Below are positions 47,952-58,170 of a DNA stretch of 64,000 nt, in pieces. The translations under genes were made by a program, and so were the position numbers. Position 1 is the first letter of the stretch. Each line of letters opens with the position of its first letter. Source of the DNA: Acanthochlamys bracteata (Eukaryota > Streptophyta > Magnoliopsida > Pandanales > Velloziaceae); the NCBI GenBank assembly GCA_019914995.1, contig CM034126.1:7631001-7695000 (forward strand), written 5' to 3'. The notes beneath the pieces were generated by a model. That model saw only the letters and a list, made by a program, of their open reading frames with translations, was not told the DNA's origin and did not search any database.

Positions 47952-48150
47952 ATTTTTGTTCTCCTGTGGGAGTCGGTGTAATTTTTGTTCCTGTAGGAAC
48001 GGTAATTACTCTTGTGGGAGTTGATGTAACTTGTGCGCCTGTGTGAGCGGTAACTACTCCTGTGGGAGGTGAAGCTGAAGCTTCAGCAGAAACTTGTTTT
48101 GCATTTTCGGAGGCTACTTGCTTCCACTGTTTGAAGCCAGCCCCAACACG
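47952..48150 (-). pseudogene. Viral Pro/Thr/Gly-repeat coding fragment
   Basis: On the minus strand the frame reads KQWKQVASENAKQVSAEASA and then serial PTG-V-V-T/P-T-G-A-Q-V-T-S-T units. The DNA is an imperfect tandem repeat of CTCCTGTGGGAGYGGTAAYTA. The same protein stretch recurs on the minus strand at 53345-53547. It lies just upstream of the minus-strand promoter. Confidence 0.6.
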
Positions 48151-48646
48151 CAAACCAAACCCAACACAAGGGTAAAGCAGTAATTTCTGTGACAGCAGCA
48201 ATTCCTGCTAAAAAGCAATCTTATGCCGCGATAACAGTGAAAGATTGTTATCACATGAAACTGAAGAACACCAGCCCTGACTTATACGACAAAATCAATG
48301 GGTCCTTCAGAGCTATTCACTCTGCAGACAACAAATCTGCTAACTTTTGGCTCCCACAGCTAGACTGAACACTCTCAGAAATGACAAAGATCCAGAATGA
48401 GACTCGAGACTTAGTTGCAAAACTACTTGAGTTCTCGGCCATAGCCAAATCAGAAGCCCAATGTAAGAAAGATGCAAATCTATTTACCGAGACTTCTACA
48501 GATCAAAAAAAGCTGAGGGACATTTTCTCCTAAATCGAGGAAGGACATTGTCAACCTCAGAATACAAGACCTTTTAGATCTAATTCTACGAACTAGAGAA
48601 TGAAAAGGTCAAGAAAATACAAGCCTAGATCACAATTCAAGACATG
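48150..48646 (+). pseudogene. Viral coding fragment, probable coiled coil
   Basis: A plus-strand frame with a few stops reads SYAAITVKDCYHMKLKNTSP, then FRAIHSADNKSANFWLPQLD and RDLVAKLLEFSAIAKSE. The latter half has heptad-like Leu/Ile spacing. It is cut off at about 48646, where the transposon-like sequence begins. I do not recognise the protein. Confidence 0.4.
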
Positions 48647-48647
48647 G

Positions 48648-51600
48648 GGCATGTTTAGGAGTGCTTTTTACTGGCTTTTGGCTAGAAAAAAGCACTGGAC
48701 AGTAAACTGGTATGTTCAGTAATGCCAGCTTATCACCAAAATAAGCAGCTTTCTTCCAGCTTAAGCAACCTGGGGCTTTTTTTCACTTATGAGTTGAAAT
48801 GACAATTTTGTCCCTAAAAGTTTGACAAATTACAAACAATAAATATACTCACCCACCCGTAGCTGACTCATTTCACTTCTCTCCTCCCCGCACTCGCTCG
48901 CTCCACTCCTGCATTCACTCTCCTCCCTCCCTCCGCAACCACCGCACACCCACTCTTTGCCATTCATTCCTCTCTGCTCGCCCACCCACCGTCTTCTCGC
49001 CATTCACTTCTCCTATTCACTACACTGTGCTCGCTCACCCACCGTTATTCCCTCCATTCACTTCTCCCATTCAACTCTCTCGTCCACCAAATCTTCCAAC
49101 TACTTATGGCTCGCTCAAATTCCAACTAGTTCGCGGTGCATCAGAGGTCTCCAGCGCTCGTCGGTGCTAAGGAAATATAAGGTACGTGATTTCTTCGTTT
49201 GATTTGAGTTCATTTTTCGTTCAATAAATTTTTTTTTTTTTTCATTCTTGATCTACTTTGCTGTGATTTTCTAATATTTTTTTTTCATCTCGCATTTGTT
49301 TGATAAATTTTGTAATTTTTTTTTGGTCGAGTTTGAATTAGCTACTGCAGCTAATTTAGTAGTAGCTGCTGCAGCTCTTACATTACATTTTTTTTTCCGG
49401 TGATGCTGCTAGTGCTACTGCAGCTGTTGTCGATGTTGTAATAGTAGCTCTAGAACTTGTTGTGTTGCTGAAACAGTGAGCAAGCTACTGCTACTGCTAC
49501 TCTACAAGTAAACTCACTACATACTCCTACTCTACTGCTACTGCAGCAGTTGCCATATATTTTTTAAAATAATAGTTATATGTGTATGTGCTTGTGCATA
49601 TAGGAGTACATGAGGCGTGAAAGTAAATTTTAGCATAATAGTTATAAGTGTAAAAGGATTAGTTGGTGGTTTACTGCAACAAGCTTTTATAAATTTCAGC
49701 ATCAATTTTTTGTTTTCTTTTAAACTCAGCATTGATGCTCCTCTTTTTATTGCTATGCATGCTCATTGTTTTGGATTGCGTTGGTATGCTTTGGATTGCA
49801 TTTTTTAGCTATTGATAATGCTATCTTTGGATTGCATTTTCAGCATCAGTTTAAGTGGTTTCCTTTTTCTTTTAATACAATTTTGCTAGCTACAGTTATT
49901 GGTGATATTGGAAGTGGCATAATCATCGGTGTATTTTGTTTTCAGAATTGGTACTAGAATCAATGCTTTTTTATGCTGTTTGCCAGATCGGGATGGCAAT
50001 TTGTGTTAAGGAAGTGAATTTGGGCATGAAATATTCTACTGGCAAGTCTTAGGCTAATGGTTCGGGCATATATTTTTTTAGTTTATTTTTTATGAAGTTA
50101 TGAAAGCAATGTTAAGATTATTTTGCAGCATCAATATTCGAAAAATGGTATAAGTATTGCTCCTAGAAGGCATAAGTACTTAGGTACCATGAGATATATA
50201 TTGCTTGTATTTTTTCTTGTTTTCAGCCTACAATCAATCAAATTTGCAGTGCTTCGCATTAGGCCAATGCTTTTACTTTTGGAGAGCTTTTTGCTTGTTG
50301 ACGTTGTTGAAAAATGGTGAAAGAGACATATATATGGGTGGTAATAATGATAAGCATTCATGATGTTTTCTTCTTCTTTTCTTTTGGTTATGTTTGCATA
50401 GGGCAGGAATGGTTTACTATACGAGTAGTCTTTGGATCCTTTGGGGCTAGAACAGAGTTTATTTGATTAATCCAAACTATTGATTTGAACATTAGAATCC
50501 TGTTGTTTCTGCTCAAACTCCAATTGCAAAGTTTTCTGCAAACCCCTGTGGATGATTTATCTCTGTTTCTTTTAACCATATGGGATGCTTTTTTGCTTGG
50601 TTGCCTGATCTCTCGCAAAGGGATATGAAGCTATCTTCATGTCTTGCCTTTCTTACTGATTTCTCCCAAGAGTTTTGAAAGGAGGTTTTGAGTTATAAAA
50701 TACATTGCTCATGCTAGAGTGTGAGCATATATGGTGAAGCTTCATGGTAGATACTTTTATATGAAAAAGCATAGGGAACTTTTACAATTTATTTCATCAG
50801 TTAGTTAAAACAGTTAGCCTCATATCATGTTTTCATTCAATTATGTGATTGTCTATATGAATGTTTCTGTTCCAGCTTAGCAATTATATGCATGTTTATA
50901 TGAAATCCTAGGCTTAGCAATTATATGTTTAAACAATTACATAATATCTTGAAGGTTTCCAGTTCTAAACTAAACATATTACTGGTATGCAGGTGTTGAG
51001 ATTGAAGATTTTGGGGTTGTGAAGGACTTCTGAAGGTCTATAAGAGAGGGCACTGGTAAGAGCTCAAACAGATTGTCGCCAAAATTTTTTTTTATCAATT
51101 TGAATGCCATTGCACCACAACAACTATTTGGAAGCTGACTGTTTTGTGGCAAACAAAGTTGCAAGTCACTATTTTTTAAGTCATTGCTATGCTTTGTTGT
51201 TGTTATTGCTATTTGCATGCTTTATAGGTGCTGCTTGTAGTGTCTAATATCTTGCGACTGCTTGTAGAGCAATCCTCTACCTACTGGAACCCTACTTGTT
51301 TCTGTTTTGGGTTAGCTATTGATGAAAGGGGGAAAAAAAAGAAAGAAAAAATTGCTACATGCATTGTTGCTGCCACTGCTTTGGAATTTTTGTACTTAGC
51401 AAGAAATTTTTGTTTCCTTTGTCTTGCTAACTTCTTGATACCCCCTTTATTTCTTTACCTTTCCTTCTATCACCATTGAATGGTTTAAAAAAAATGCATT
51501 ACATAGCAACTGTTTCTATAGCACCGTAAGTAGCATTTTTGTTTCCTTTGTCTTTGCTTTTATGTTTGGTTTGATTGACTGGATATATCAAGTGCAGTAG

Positions 51601-52860
51601 GAATCTATATGCTTGTTATTATCCTAGCTGATTGTATGAGTCATATTTGGTTAAGTGGAGCAGGCAAGAGGTTATATTAATGTTAAGTGTTCTTACTAGC
51701 TCTTGATGAAAGGGGGATCTATATGGTCATCAGCAATGGTACTTTTGCTAATTAAAAGAAATACCATTGCTGTCGAAATCAAAGCCAAACACAGCACAAA
51801 AGAAACAAAGGAAGGAAAAAAATACCATTGCTGATGACTCTGTAGGTTAAGTGTTCTTACTAGCTCTTGATGATATTCATACCCAATAACATTGTTTCTG
51901 TTTTGGGTTAGCTATTGATGAAATGGATAAAAAAAGAAGGAAAAAACTGCTACATGCACTGCTACTGCCACTGCTCTAGAAAAAACTGCTACATTGTCTT
52001 GATAGTTATAGGAAAAAGCACATTAACTCCAAAGTTTTTACTTAGGTCTGCACCTTAGTTTTTGCTCATTTAGCTTTGAAATTTGACACTATAAGTAGCA
52101 GCTGTAAGTAGCAATTTTTGTTTCCCTTGTCTTTGCTTGTAAGTTAGCAGCTGTAGAGATATAGCAAAAGCCTTTTGCTCTTAGCATTGTCTTGATAGTT
52201 ATAGGAAAAAGCACCTTAACTTCAAAGTTTTGCTTAGGTAAATGCACATTGCTTACTGCTGGAAGCATAGTGTTAACAATTTGTCCTTCTATGTATAAGC
52301 AAAGGGGGTTTAAATTTTGATCCTGAAAGTTTCATTTGCTGTTGCTTCTTTGTAGCAAAGGGGGTTTAAATTTGTCCTTCTATGTATAAGCATAGTGTTA
52401 ACGTTTCTAGAAAAATCACTTCAAATAACTGCTGGAGAAAAATTTGAACATAACTTCAAATAACTTCTGTAGGAGCTTCTGTAGCATTGTCCTTTCTAGA
52501 AAAATTTCTCCTTCTGTAGGAGCTTCTGGAGAAAATCACTTCAAATAACTTCTGTAGCATTGTCCTTTCTAGAAAAAATTGTCCTTCTATGACATAGTAA
52601 TTGCAAATATTAGTAATATATTGAACATTCACTTCAATATCAATTCTTAGTTCTGCAGCAAGGAAAGTATGCTTAATATCTGGTCCTTTGCTTGCTTTAT
52701 GTATTGCTTTTAGTTTCCAGTATTTTGCTACTATGAGGTAGGAGCTTCTATGCTTAATACCTAGTTCAAGCTTGATAATTAGTATGTTTTCATTACATAG
52801 TTTTAAAGTAATTGCTGGAGATGCAACAGTAGGTTTTCATTACAGAATTAGTATGTTTTC
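48648..52860. mobile_element. Non-coding transposon-like insertion in the viral cluster
   Basis: It begins GGCATGTTTAGGAGTGC, then AACTGGTATG, AAATAAGCAGC, GACAATTTTGTCCCT, TTTGACAAATTACA, a CACCCACC tract and a CT-rich leader (48.88-49.18 kb). The same order occurs on the minus strand below 34136. The rest is AT-rich with recurring words (CTTCTGTAGCATTGTCCTTT, TCTAGAAAAA, GGGTTAGCTATTGATGAAA) at about 51.2-52.6 kb. No transposase frame is visible. Viral sequence borders it on both sides. The right end is not defined. Confidence 0.5.
51230..52620. repeat. Scrambled internal repeats
   Basis: Several phrases occur two or three times in mixed order: TTTTGGGTTAGCTATTGATG (51.3 and 51.9 kb), TGTCTTGATAGTTATAGGAA (51.98 and 52.19 kb), AGCAAAGGGGGTTTAAATTT (52.30 and 52.36 kb) and TCACTTCAAATAACT (52.43 and 52.53 kb). 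This suggests local duplication, or a mosaic assembled inside the transposon-like segment. There is no coding sense. Confidence 0.6.
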
Positions 52861-52866
52861 ATTGGT

Positions 52867-53020
52867 ACCATGGAGATACACAACTATATCAGGAATAAAG
52901 GTGTCGCGGATGATGCATTTTCTAGGGCTGAACGTGAGACTTATGTTCCATCAACAGTTGAAGAATCTTCGAGTACATCTAAGTGGAGTCTTGTATTATT
53001 GTACCTGACCACTATGTATC
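52867..53020 (+). pseudogene. Viral 3' coding fragment
   Basis: An open frame beginning at an ATG reads MEIHNYIRNKGVADDAF then STVEESSSTSKW and runs into the sequence preceding the viral promoter (CCACTATGTATCGG). The 47.5-kb copy has the same CCACTATGTATCGG but different sequence before it. It is probably the end of a viral ORF. Confidence 0.45.
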
Positions 53021-53089
53021 GGGGACCAAGTAAGTTAGTGGAGTCTTGTCATCATTATACTATGCCCACATGCATATGTCGACCACTAG

Positions 53090-53375
53090 CCCAAGATGTG
53101 GCTTAGGGGATACGCCACTTCGATCCCTTCTAAGTACTATAAATATGGGGCTTCCCCCCTTGGTTGAGGTCACCCCTCATACCACTTGTGAATAAACCTA
53201 AAGCTTTAGTACTATCACCTCTCTGAGTTATCTTCGCCTCTCCCTTAGGTTTATTGATGAAGAGAAAGGTGATATTGATGAAGCTTTAGGTTTATTCACA
53301 AGTGGTATAAGGGGTGACCTCAACCAAGGAGGAAGCCCATATTTATAGCAGTTACAAGGGATCGTAGTGGCATAA
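53090..53375. repeat. Large viral palindrome with two facing promoters (copy 2)
   Basis: The plus-strand TATA, CTATAAATATGGG (53138-53149), is followed by GAGGTCACCCCTCATACCACT and AATAAACCTAAAGCTTTAG. After a short centre at about 53250, the inverted complement returns and includes a minus-strand TATA (inverse of CTATAAATATGGG, 53336-53350). It is the same structure as at 47.7 kb, with a shorter spacer. Confidence 0.85.
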
Positions 53376-54590
53376 TTTTTATTCCTGTAGGAACGGTAAT
53401 TACTCCTGCAAGAGTTGATGTAACTTGTGCTCCTATGGGAGCGGTAACTACTCCTGTGGGAGTTGAAGCTGAAGCTTCAATAGAAACTTGTTTCGCCTTT
53501 TTGGTGGCTACTTGCTTCCACTGTTTTTCACGCTTCATTTTTTCCAAGAACTCGCTGAATTCCTGGTCAATATGATTTTAGCCATATAATGTATATGTAT
53601 TTTTGAACGGATATATCGTATTGGATATTTTGACTCTGAAGTCCCAACTATAAATATCCTGTAAAGTATTTATATTCTTCTTTGTCTATTGAGGTAGACT
53701 CCAAAAAATATACTAAGTTTTATTCAAACTCGTGTAGATGTAAAGTATATGTGTCATCTGACTCAGCTGACCAAAAAGGCCAACAATAGTCATCAGGCTG
53801 TCCATCTTTCGATGAGCATTTATTTTGTGTTTTGGGAGAGATCTATGCCAACTAAATGTTTCTCATTATGAAAGTAATTCTCTTCTAGTGGAAAGGAGTT
53901 TCTTTCCTGTGGGAAAGAGGAAAATCGTAGTTAATACGATTGTTTTTGTTTTATTCTTCTTTTCAGAAGAATGGTATGAGTTGTATTCCTAGTATAATTT
54001 GCCAAGAGTTATCTAGGCTGAGTAACCAGATGCAGGTTTAATCTATGTGGAGATTTCTGCTTTTCTGGCGAGGAAATATGAACATCCTTGTTCATAGGTA
54101 TTGTTTTGTAGGGTTGACCCCGATATGGCATTTGATAGACCTTCCTTCTTTGGTTATTCCTGCATAGTTAGCTTAGAGCATATGTTCAACTATTTCCTAT
54201 AATAATGCAAAAAATTGATAAAGATTAAAACGAACAGTTCTCAGGCAATCTTCTTCATCCTCTCACTAGGTTTGACCCAAGTACCTCTGGCTAAATAGAA
54301 CAACACCCTGACGGTGGCTTTCGTGTTAGAGCTCAGCCTCAATCTCAATTCCTCTCTAGGGAATATCTTGAGCCCCTAGCCATGGTTCGTTCTACTCCGT
54401 GGCGTAGTATCTCAACAACGAAGAAGGTACCTTACAACTGTAAATTCCTCAACTTATCATTTTCTTACAATGCTATAAGCAAATAACGAAAACACTTTCT
54501 GCAACTAAGTCTAGGATGATGTTAGGTAAACCAAAAGGTGTTGTGAAGAACATTATACTAGTACTGTCAAAGCGAACTTCCGGCCTTGAT
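53345..54590 (-). pseudogene. Inverted second copy of viral polyprotein segment
   Basis: The minus strand carries a diverged copy of the plus-strand segment 43.4-44.2 kb. Shared words include TACTACGCCACGGAGTAGAA, CGAACCATGGCT, CGAAAGCCACC, GCCTGAGAACTGTT and CATTCTTCTGAAAAG. It then continues into FSEFLEKMKREKQWKQVA and the PTG-repeat fragment, up to the minus-strand promoter. Stops are frequent. It abuts a gypsy gag fragment at about 54.6 kb. Confidence 0.7.
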
Positions 54591-54609
54591 TGAGCCTTGA
54601 TCGAGTCTT

Positions 54610-55490
54610 GCTGCTATGGTTCCTCACTTGACTCGATTAAGGCCGAAAGCTTGCTTCGTTTTGGAAACTCTCTTGCCATGTGTTGCTTCCTTGCCTTTTG
54701 CTAGAGCCTACCTTGAACTTTGCTACATCATATGTCGCCTCCTTGCTGTGGTGGGTGTCTCCCTCACCTTTGCCCTTGAAGTTCTTTTGAGTCTTGCTCT
54801 TTTCGAACTTTTTGAACTCAATTGCGGACTCGGCTATAGCGATGGCAGAGTTAAGATGTTTGCGCCCCCTTCGCTGAATTCCAACCTAGCACATGTTTGT
54901 AATCTATCCATTAAGGTGAAAAAGTCCTCCTTGTCTGGCAAGTCAAGGATTTCCAAGATCAACTTTGAAAATTCCTTTTGACGTAGTCTATGCAGCCTTT
55001 CTATGTTAGGCGTCGATGTTGGCCCTTATCATTCTTAGCATTCTTTGTATAAAACTGCCCTAGAGTTCTCATTTGAAATCATCCCATGTCGCAAAGGTGC
55101 AAGCGCCCCTCTCAATCTCACCATGCCTCCTCCACCATACGGTTAGCTATATCCTCGAGATAAAGGATGGCATGGTCTATCTTGCTAGCATCCCCCGTGA
55201 TGTTAGAACTACCAAAGAGTTGATCCAAGCTCTACAGGAACTTATAATCTCTTTTGCGTTGCTTGCCCCCTTGTAAGCCTTCGGTGTGGGAATTTCTGCT
55301 TTCGTAAGAGCTAAAGTTGAGGGTATCGTGACAAACCTCTTTGTGTGACTGCCATTTTCAAAGGGCCCAATCTCCTTTGACTTCCCTCAACTCGGTAACC
55401 AATCTTGCAACCTCTTCCCTAAGGGTAGTAACGTCCTTCCTAAGATCATCGATATCACGAAAGAGAGTCTTTTTAGAGCCTTACCTTGGT
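54610..55490 (-). pseudogene. Chromovirus gag fragment (same family as 37.8-38.5 kb)
   Basis: Minus-strand frames read KEFSKLILEILDLPDKEDFF then FTLMDRLQTCARLEF, a gypsy gag core, and continue to a basic Lys/Ser-rich tail ending SALIESSEEP. Upstream (55.0-55.48 kb) are the gag N-terminal blocks also present at 38.0-38.45 kb. The word ATTTGCTCAAA at about 55495 (minus) is what follows the LTR at 38480, so the LTR has been lost here. The 54616-54981 plus-strand open frame is its shadow. Confidence 0.82.
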
Positions 55491-55639
55491 TTGAGCAAAT
55501 TTGTTATTTACGATTACTAAACGAGAATTTAGTATAAAGATATAAGGAAATATTTCCTTACACCAATATAAGGAGAAGACATATTGAAATATTGGTATTA
55601 AGATAAGACAGTTTGTCATTTACGATTATTAAATAAGAA

Positions 55640-56300
55640 TTTAGTCATAGAAGCATGATCCATGGAAGCATCAGAAGCATATAAGCAAGATTTTAAGAAG
55701 CATATAGAAGAACATCTTAAATTAAAAGTAACACAGAGATCAGAAAGCCCTAATACGTCACCAGCATTTATTGTACAAAACCATAGTGAAATAGTATGAA
55801 AAAAATCTAGAATGGTAACTAATTATAAATGACTAAATGACAATATGCTAGACGATGGTAATCTTATCCCTTATAAGAATGAGATATTAGAAAGAATTAA
55901 AGAAAGAAAGATATTTAGTAAGTTTAACTACAAATCAGGATATTGGCAAGTCCGAATGCACAAGGAAAGTTTTCCTTAGACAGCATTCTCATGTCCAGAA
56001 AGACATTTTGAATGGCTTGTTATGCTGTCTGGACTCAAGAATTTTCCATCTATTTTTTAGAGAAAGATGGATGAAGTATTCAGAAAATATGCAGATTTTG
56101 TTTAAGTCCATATAGATGAATACTAGTTTTCAGTAGATCTAAAAGATGAGCATTTGCAGTTAGTACTTAAATAAACTTAAAAACATGGTATTTCTATCAG
56201 TAAAAAGAAAATGCAATTAGCAAAAAAAAATTGAATTTCAAGGAGTTGTTAATGGAAAAGCTAAAATTAATTGCAATAACACATAGAACATATTAAAAGT
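55640..56300 (+). pseudogene. Reverse transcriptase of a second, badnavirus-like endogenous pararetrovirus
   Basis: A plus-strand frame with several stops reads SPAFIVQNHSEIV, RMVTNYK.LNDN, then FSKFNYKSGYWQVRMHKESF, TAFSCPERHFEWLVM and FRKYADFV. These are the RT blocks of Badnavirus/Tungrovirus-type Caulimoviridae. They differ clearly from the RT at 45.2 kb. The catalytic box is decayed (HIDEY). Followed by SKKKMQLAKK, the block after it. Confidence 0.82.
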
Positions 56301-56358
56301 AAAGATAATAGAAAAGCTGATATTCTTAATAGGCTTCTAACCCCATACTTTTCTACAG

Positions 56359-56980
56359 ATGCAGCCTCCTCCCAAAGTTCCGCCAATGCAAGTAGCAAGA
56401 ACTAGTCTCCAGAACTCTAGTAACCAAATAACAGGATCAAGTACTCAAAATCCTACTCCTAGTAATAACTTAGAGAAGATACTTTTTGGAAAGCATGAGT
56501 TAATTAGTTTTCCTCCTAGTAGCATTACTTTCATACCATTAGATAGACAAGAAATGAGTCTTACCAGAGAACAGGTGTTTGTTAGATAATCTTTGGCAAG
56601 CATTTCAGAAACATGAGCAAAAATATTTTTTAGCAAGTATGAATGCACTCACTCATCATTTTGTACATGAAAGAACTTTTCATATACGTAGTGTTATAGA
56701 GGTTATTTACCACGAGTTTTTCATACAGGGCTAGAAGTACTAGAAAGCATAAACTCATTCCCAAATGCATCTTACAAAGGGTTCAATCATTTCACAGAAG
56801 CATAGATTCAGCTAGACAACGCTTAGGTATCAATTTGTATTTGTCTCTTCCTTTAGAAACTACACGCATCGACCCCCAAATCACTTATGAGATTGCAAAA
56901 GACACTTCATAAAAGATCATCTACTACGACCATTTTATCACTTACAGCAAAGACAGTTAAAAAGCTCAACAAAGTAGTCG
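56359..56980 (+). pseudogene. Second viral relic: downstream ORF fragment
   Basis: The frame 56359-56589 starts MQPPPKVPPMQVARTS and ends EMSLTREQVFVR. A shifted continuation has GLEVLESINSFPNASYKGFN, which resembles the viroplasmin/RNase-H-N-terminal motif (V..SW......FP...YK.F) of Caulimoviridae transactivators. The position after RT fits. Stops follow. Confidence 0.5.
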
Positions 56981-57063
56981 CCTATCTGAGATAGGAGAAA
57001 GCTCAACATCTCAATAAGCAAGCAGACCAAGATAAACAACTAATACAGGTAAGGCTAGATTAT

Positions 57064-57318
57064 GGGGGCGTTTGGGAGTGCTTTTGAAATGTATCTTTTC
57101 TAAACAGAAGGTATTTTTATTCTATTTCAAAAAATGAGCTATATTATTTTACCTCAAAAAAATAATAAAAATAAGCAATACAGATCTTACAACGTAGAAT
57201 TTTTCTATGCTTTCTAAACTTTTAAATAAATTCTGTACAATATTGTAGATCATTTATTGGAAAACATGAAATGGCTAGAGTTGTTGGAATGGAGTGAAAC
57301 ACACTCCCAAACGGCCTC
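57064..57318. mobile_element. MITE, GGGGGCGTTTGGGAGTG family, copy 4
   Basis: The left terminus is GGGGGCGTTTGGGAGTG and the right terminus CACTCCCAAACGGCCTC, nearly perfect 17-bp inverted repeats. It is flanked by TAT on both sides, a possible 3-bp target duplication. It is 255 bp, the best preserved copy in the window, and inserted in the second viral relic. Confidence 0.85.
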
Positions 57319-57329
57319 TATTTCCAGCA

Positions 57330-58170
57330 AATACCCTCCAAACCTGCTGAAGAGCATTATCAAATTGCAAGAACACCAGCTACTTGTGCTGGGAAACAAG
57401 TAGAAATAGTAATAACTTTGTTGAGTAGTAAGTGCCTAGTTCGGTTCTCCTGTTGATTGGTAAACACATTTCCAATCCGGAGATCCCTGGCAATTTGGCA
57501 AAAATTGCTTTGATAGGTATTCAGTCAGAAGACCTTTGGACAATGTTGCAAAAACAGTGAATGTCAAGAACCTATTGGACATAGAACAGTCCTCGCAGAG
57601 TATTCATGTGATTTCTTTTTACTAGCCCCAACCTCGAAGAACAATCCTTAGAAATCGAGATCTGAAACATTTAGTAAAAGAAACTATGAAAGAACTTAAG
57701 GAGGTACTTCTATGCCTAATGAGCAGCCAAGATCTTTATCTGGTGGTAGCTTAATAACTACGAAGCAATTCCATATTCCTCAAACTAGCTCTAAGACCAA
57801 GATCAAGCATCCTCAAGCCTATAAGAATTTATTAGCCTTAGGACCTAATCTATATAATTTTGTTAATTAGATACATCAATTAGTTACAGGAAAAGACCCT
57901 AATTTTGTAGGATAAATTAGCACCAGTTAAGGAAAATCCCAATGCACTTTGGACCATTACCAAAAGACTTGTCCATATAAGAAAATGTAGTGAAATCCAG
58001 ATAGCCAAACAACTTAGGAAAGGTCAATATGCATTTTAGTAATGATATTTATGTTCCTAATCAAGATTATAGAGAACCAAAACCTAGGAAATATACACGT
58101 AAAAGTCCTTATTCTAAAGGAAATATCTACTTTTACTATTTATGTCATCATGCTCAAGTGGAGTGTTGAT
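57330..58170 (+). pseudogene. Second viral relic: probable coat-protein region
   Basis: Broken plus-strand frames include NEQPRSLSGGSLITTKQF and AYKNLLALGPNLYNFVN. At about 58.05-58.17 kb comes a basic stretch, PKPRKYTRKSPYSKG, then a Cys/His-containing FYYLCHHAQVEC that looks like a ruined CCHC zinc knuckle. A basic run before a knuckle is typical of pararetrovirus coat proteins. Here it lies after the RT, so the relic is rearranged. Confidence 0.45.

Larger units (their letters stand above)
41250..48646 (+). mobile_element. Endogenous pararetrovirus cluster, main block
   Basis: Fragments of a Caulimoviridae-like genome lie mostly on the plus strand: a movement-protein-like domain, aspartic protease, RT, RNase H and a downstream ORF. 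Three of the six promoter/leader copies lie here. Frames carry stops and shifts, segments are duplicated (42.07 and 43.20 kb) and some are inverted (41.6-41.9 and 47.8-48.1 kb). No LTRs flank it, so it is not a retrotransposon. Its gene content is family-level evidence; the genus is inferred. Florendovirus is a reasonable candidate because those are common in angiosperm genomes and some have more than one genome component. Confidence 0.85.

Noticed and set aside
48957..49202. Ser/His/Pro-rich 81-codon frame in the transposon-like segment
   Set aside because: It arises from a CT-rich leader-like repeat (CCACCC, CATTCAC). Similar sequence in the 33.5-kb copy is not open in the same frame.
54616..54981. 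121-codon plus-strand open frame
   Set aside because: It is the complement of the gypsy gag tail on the minus strand.
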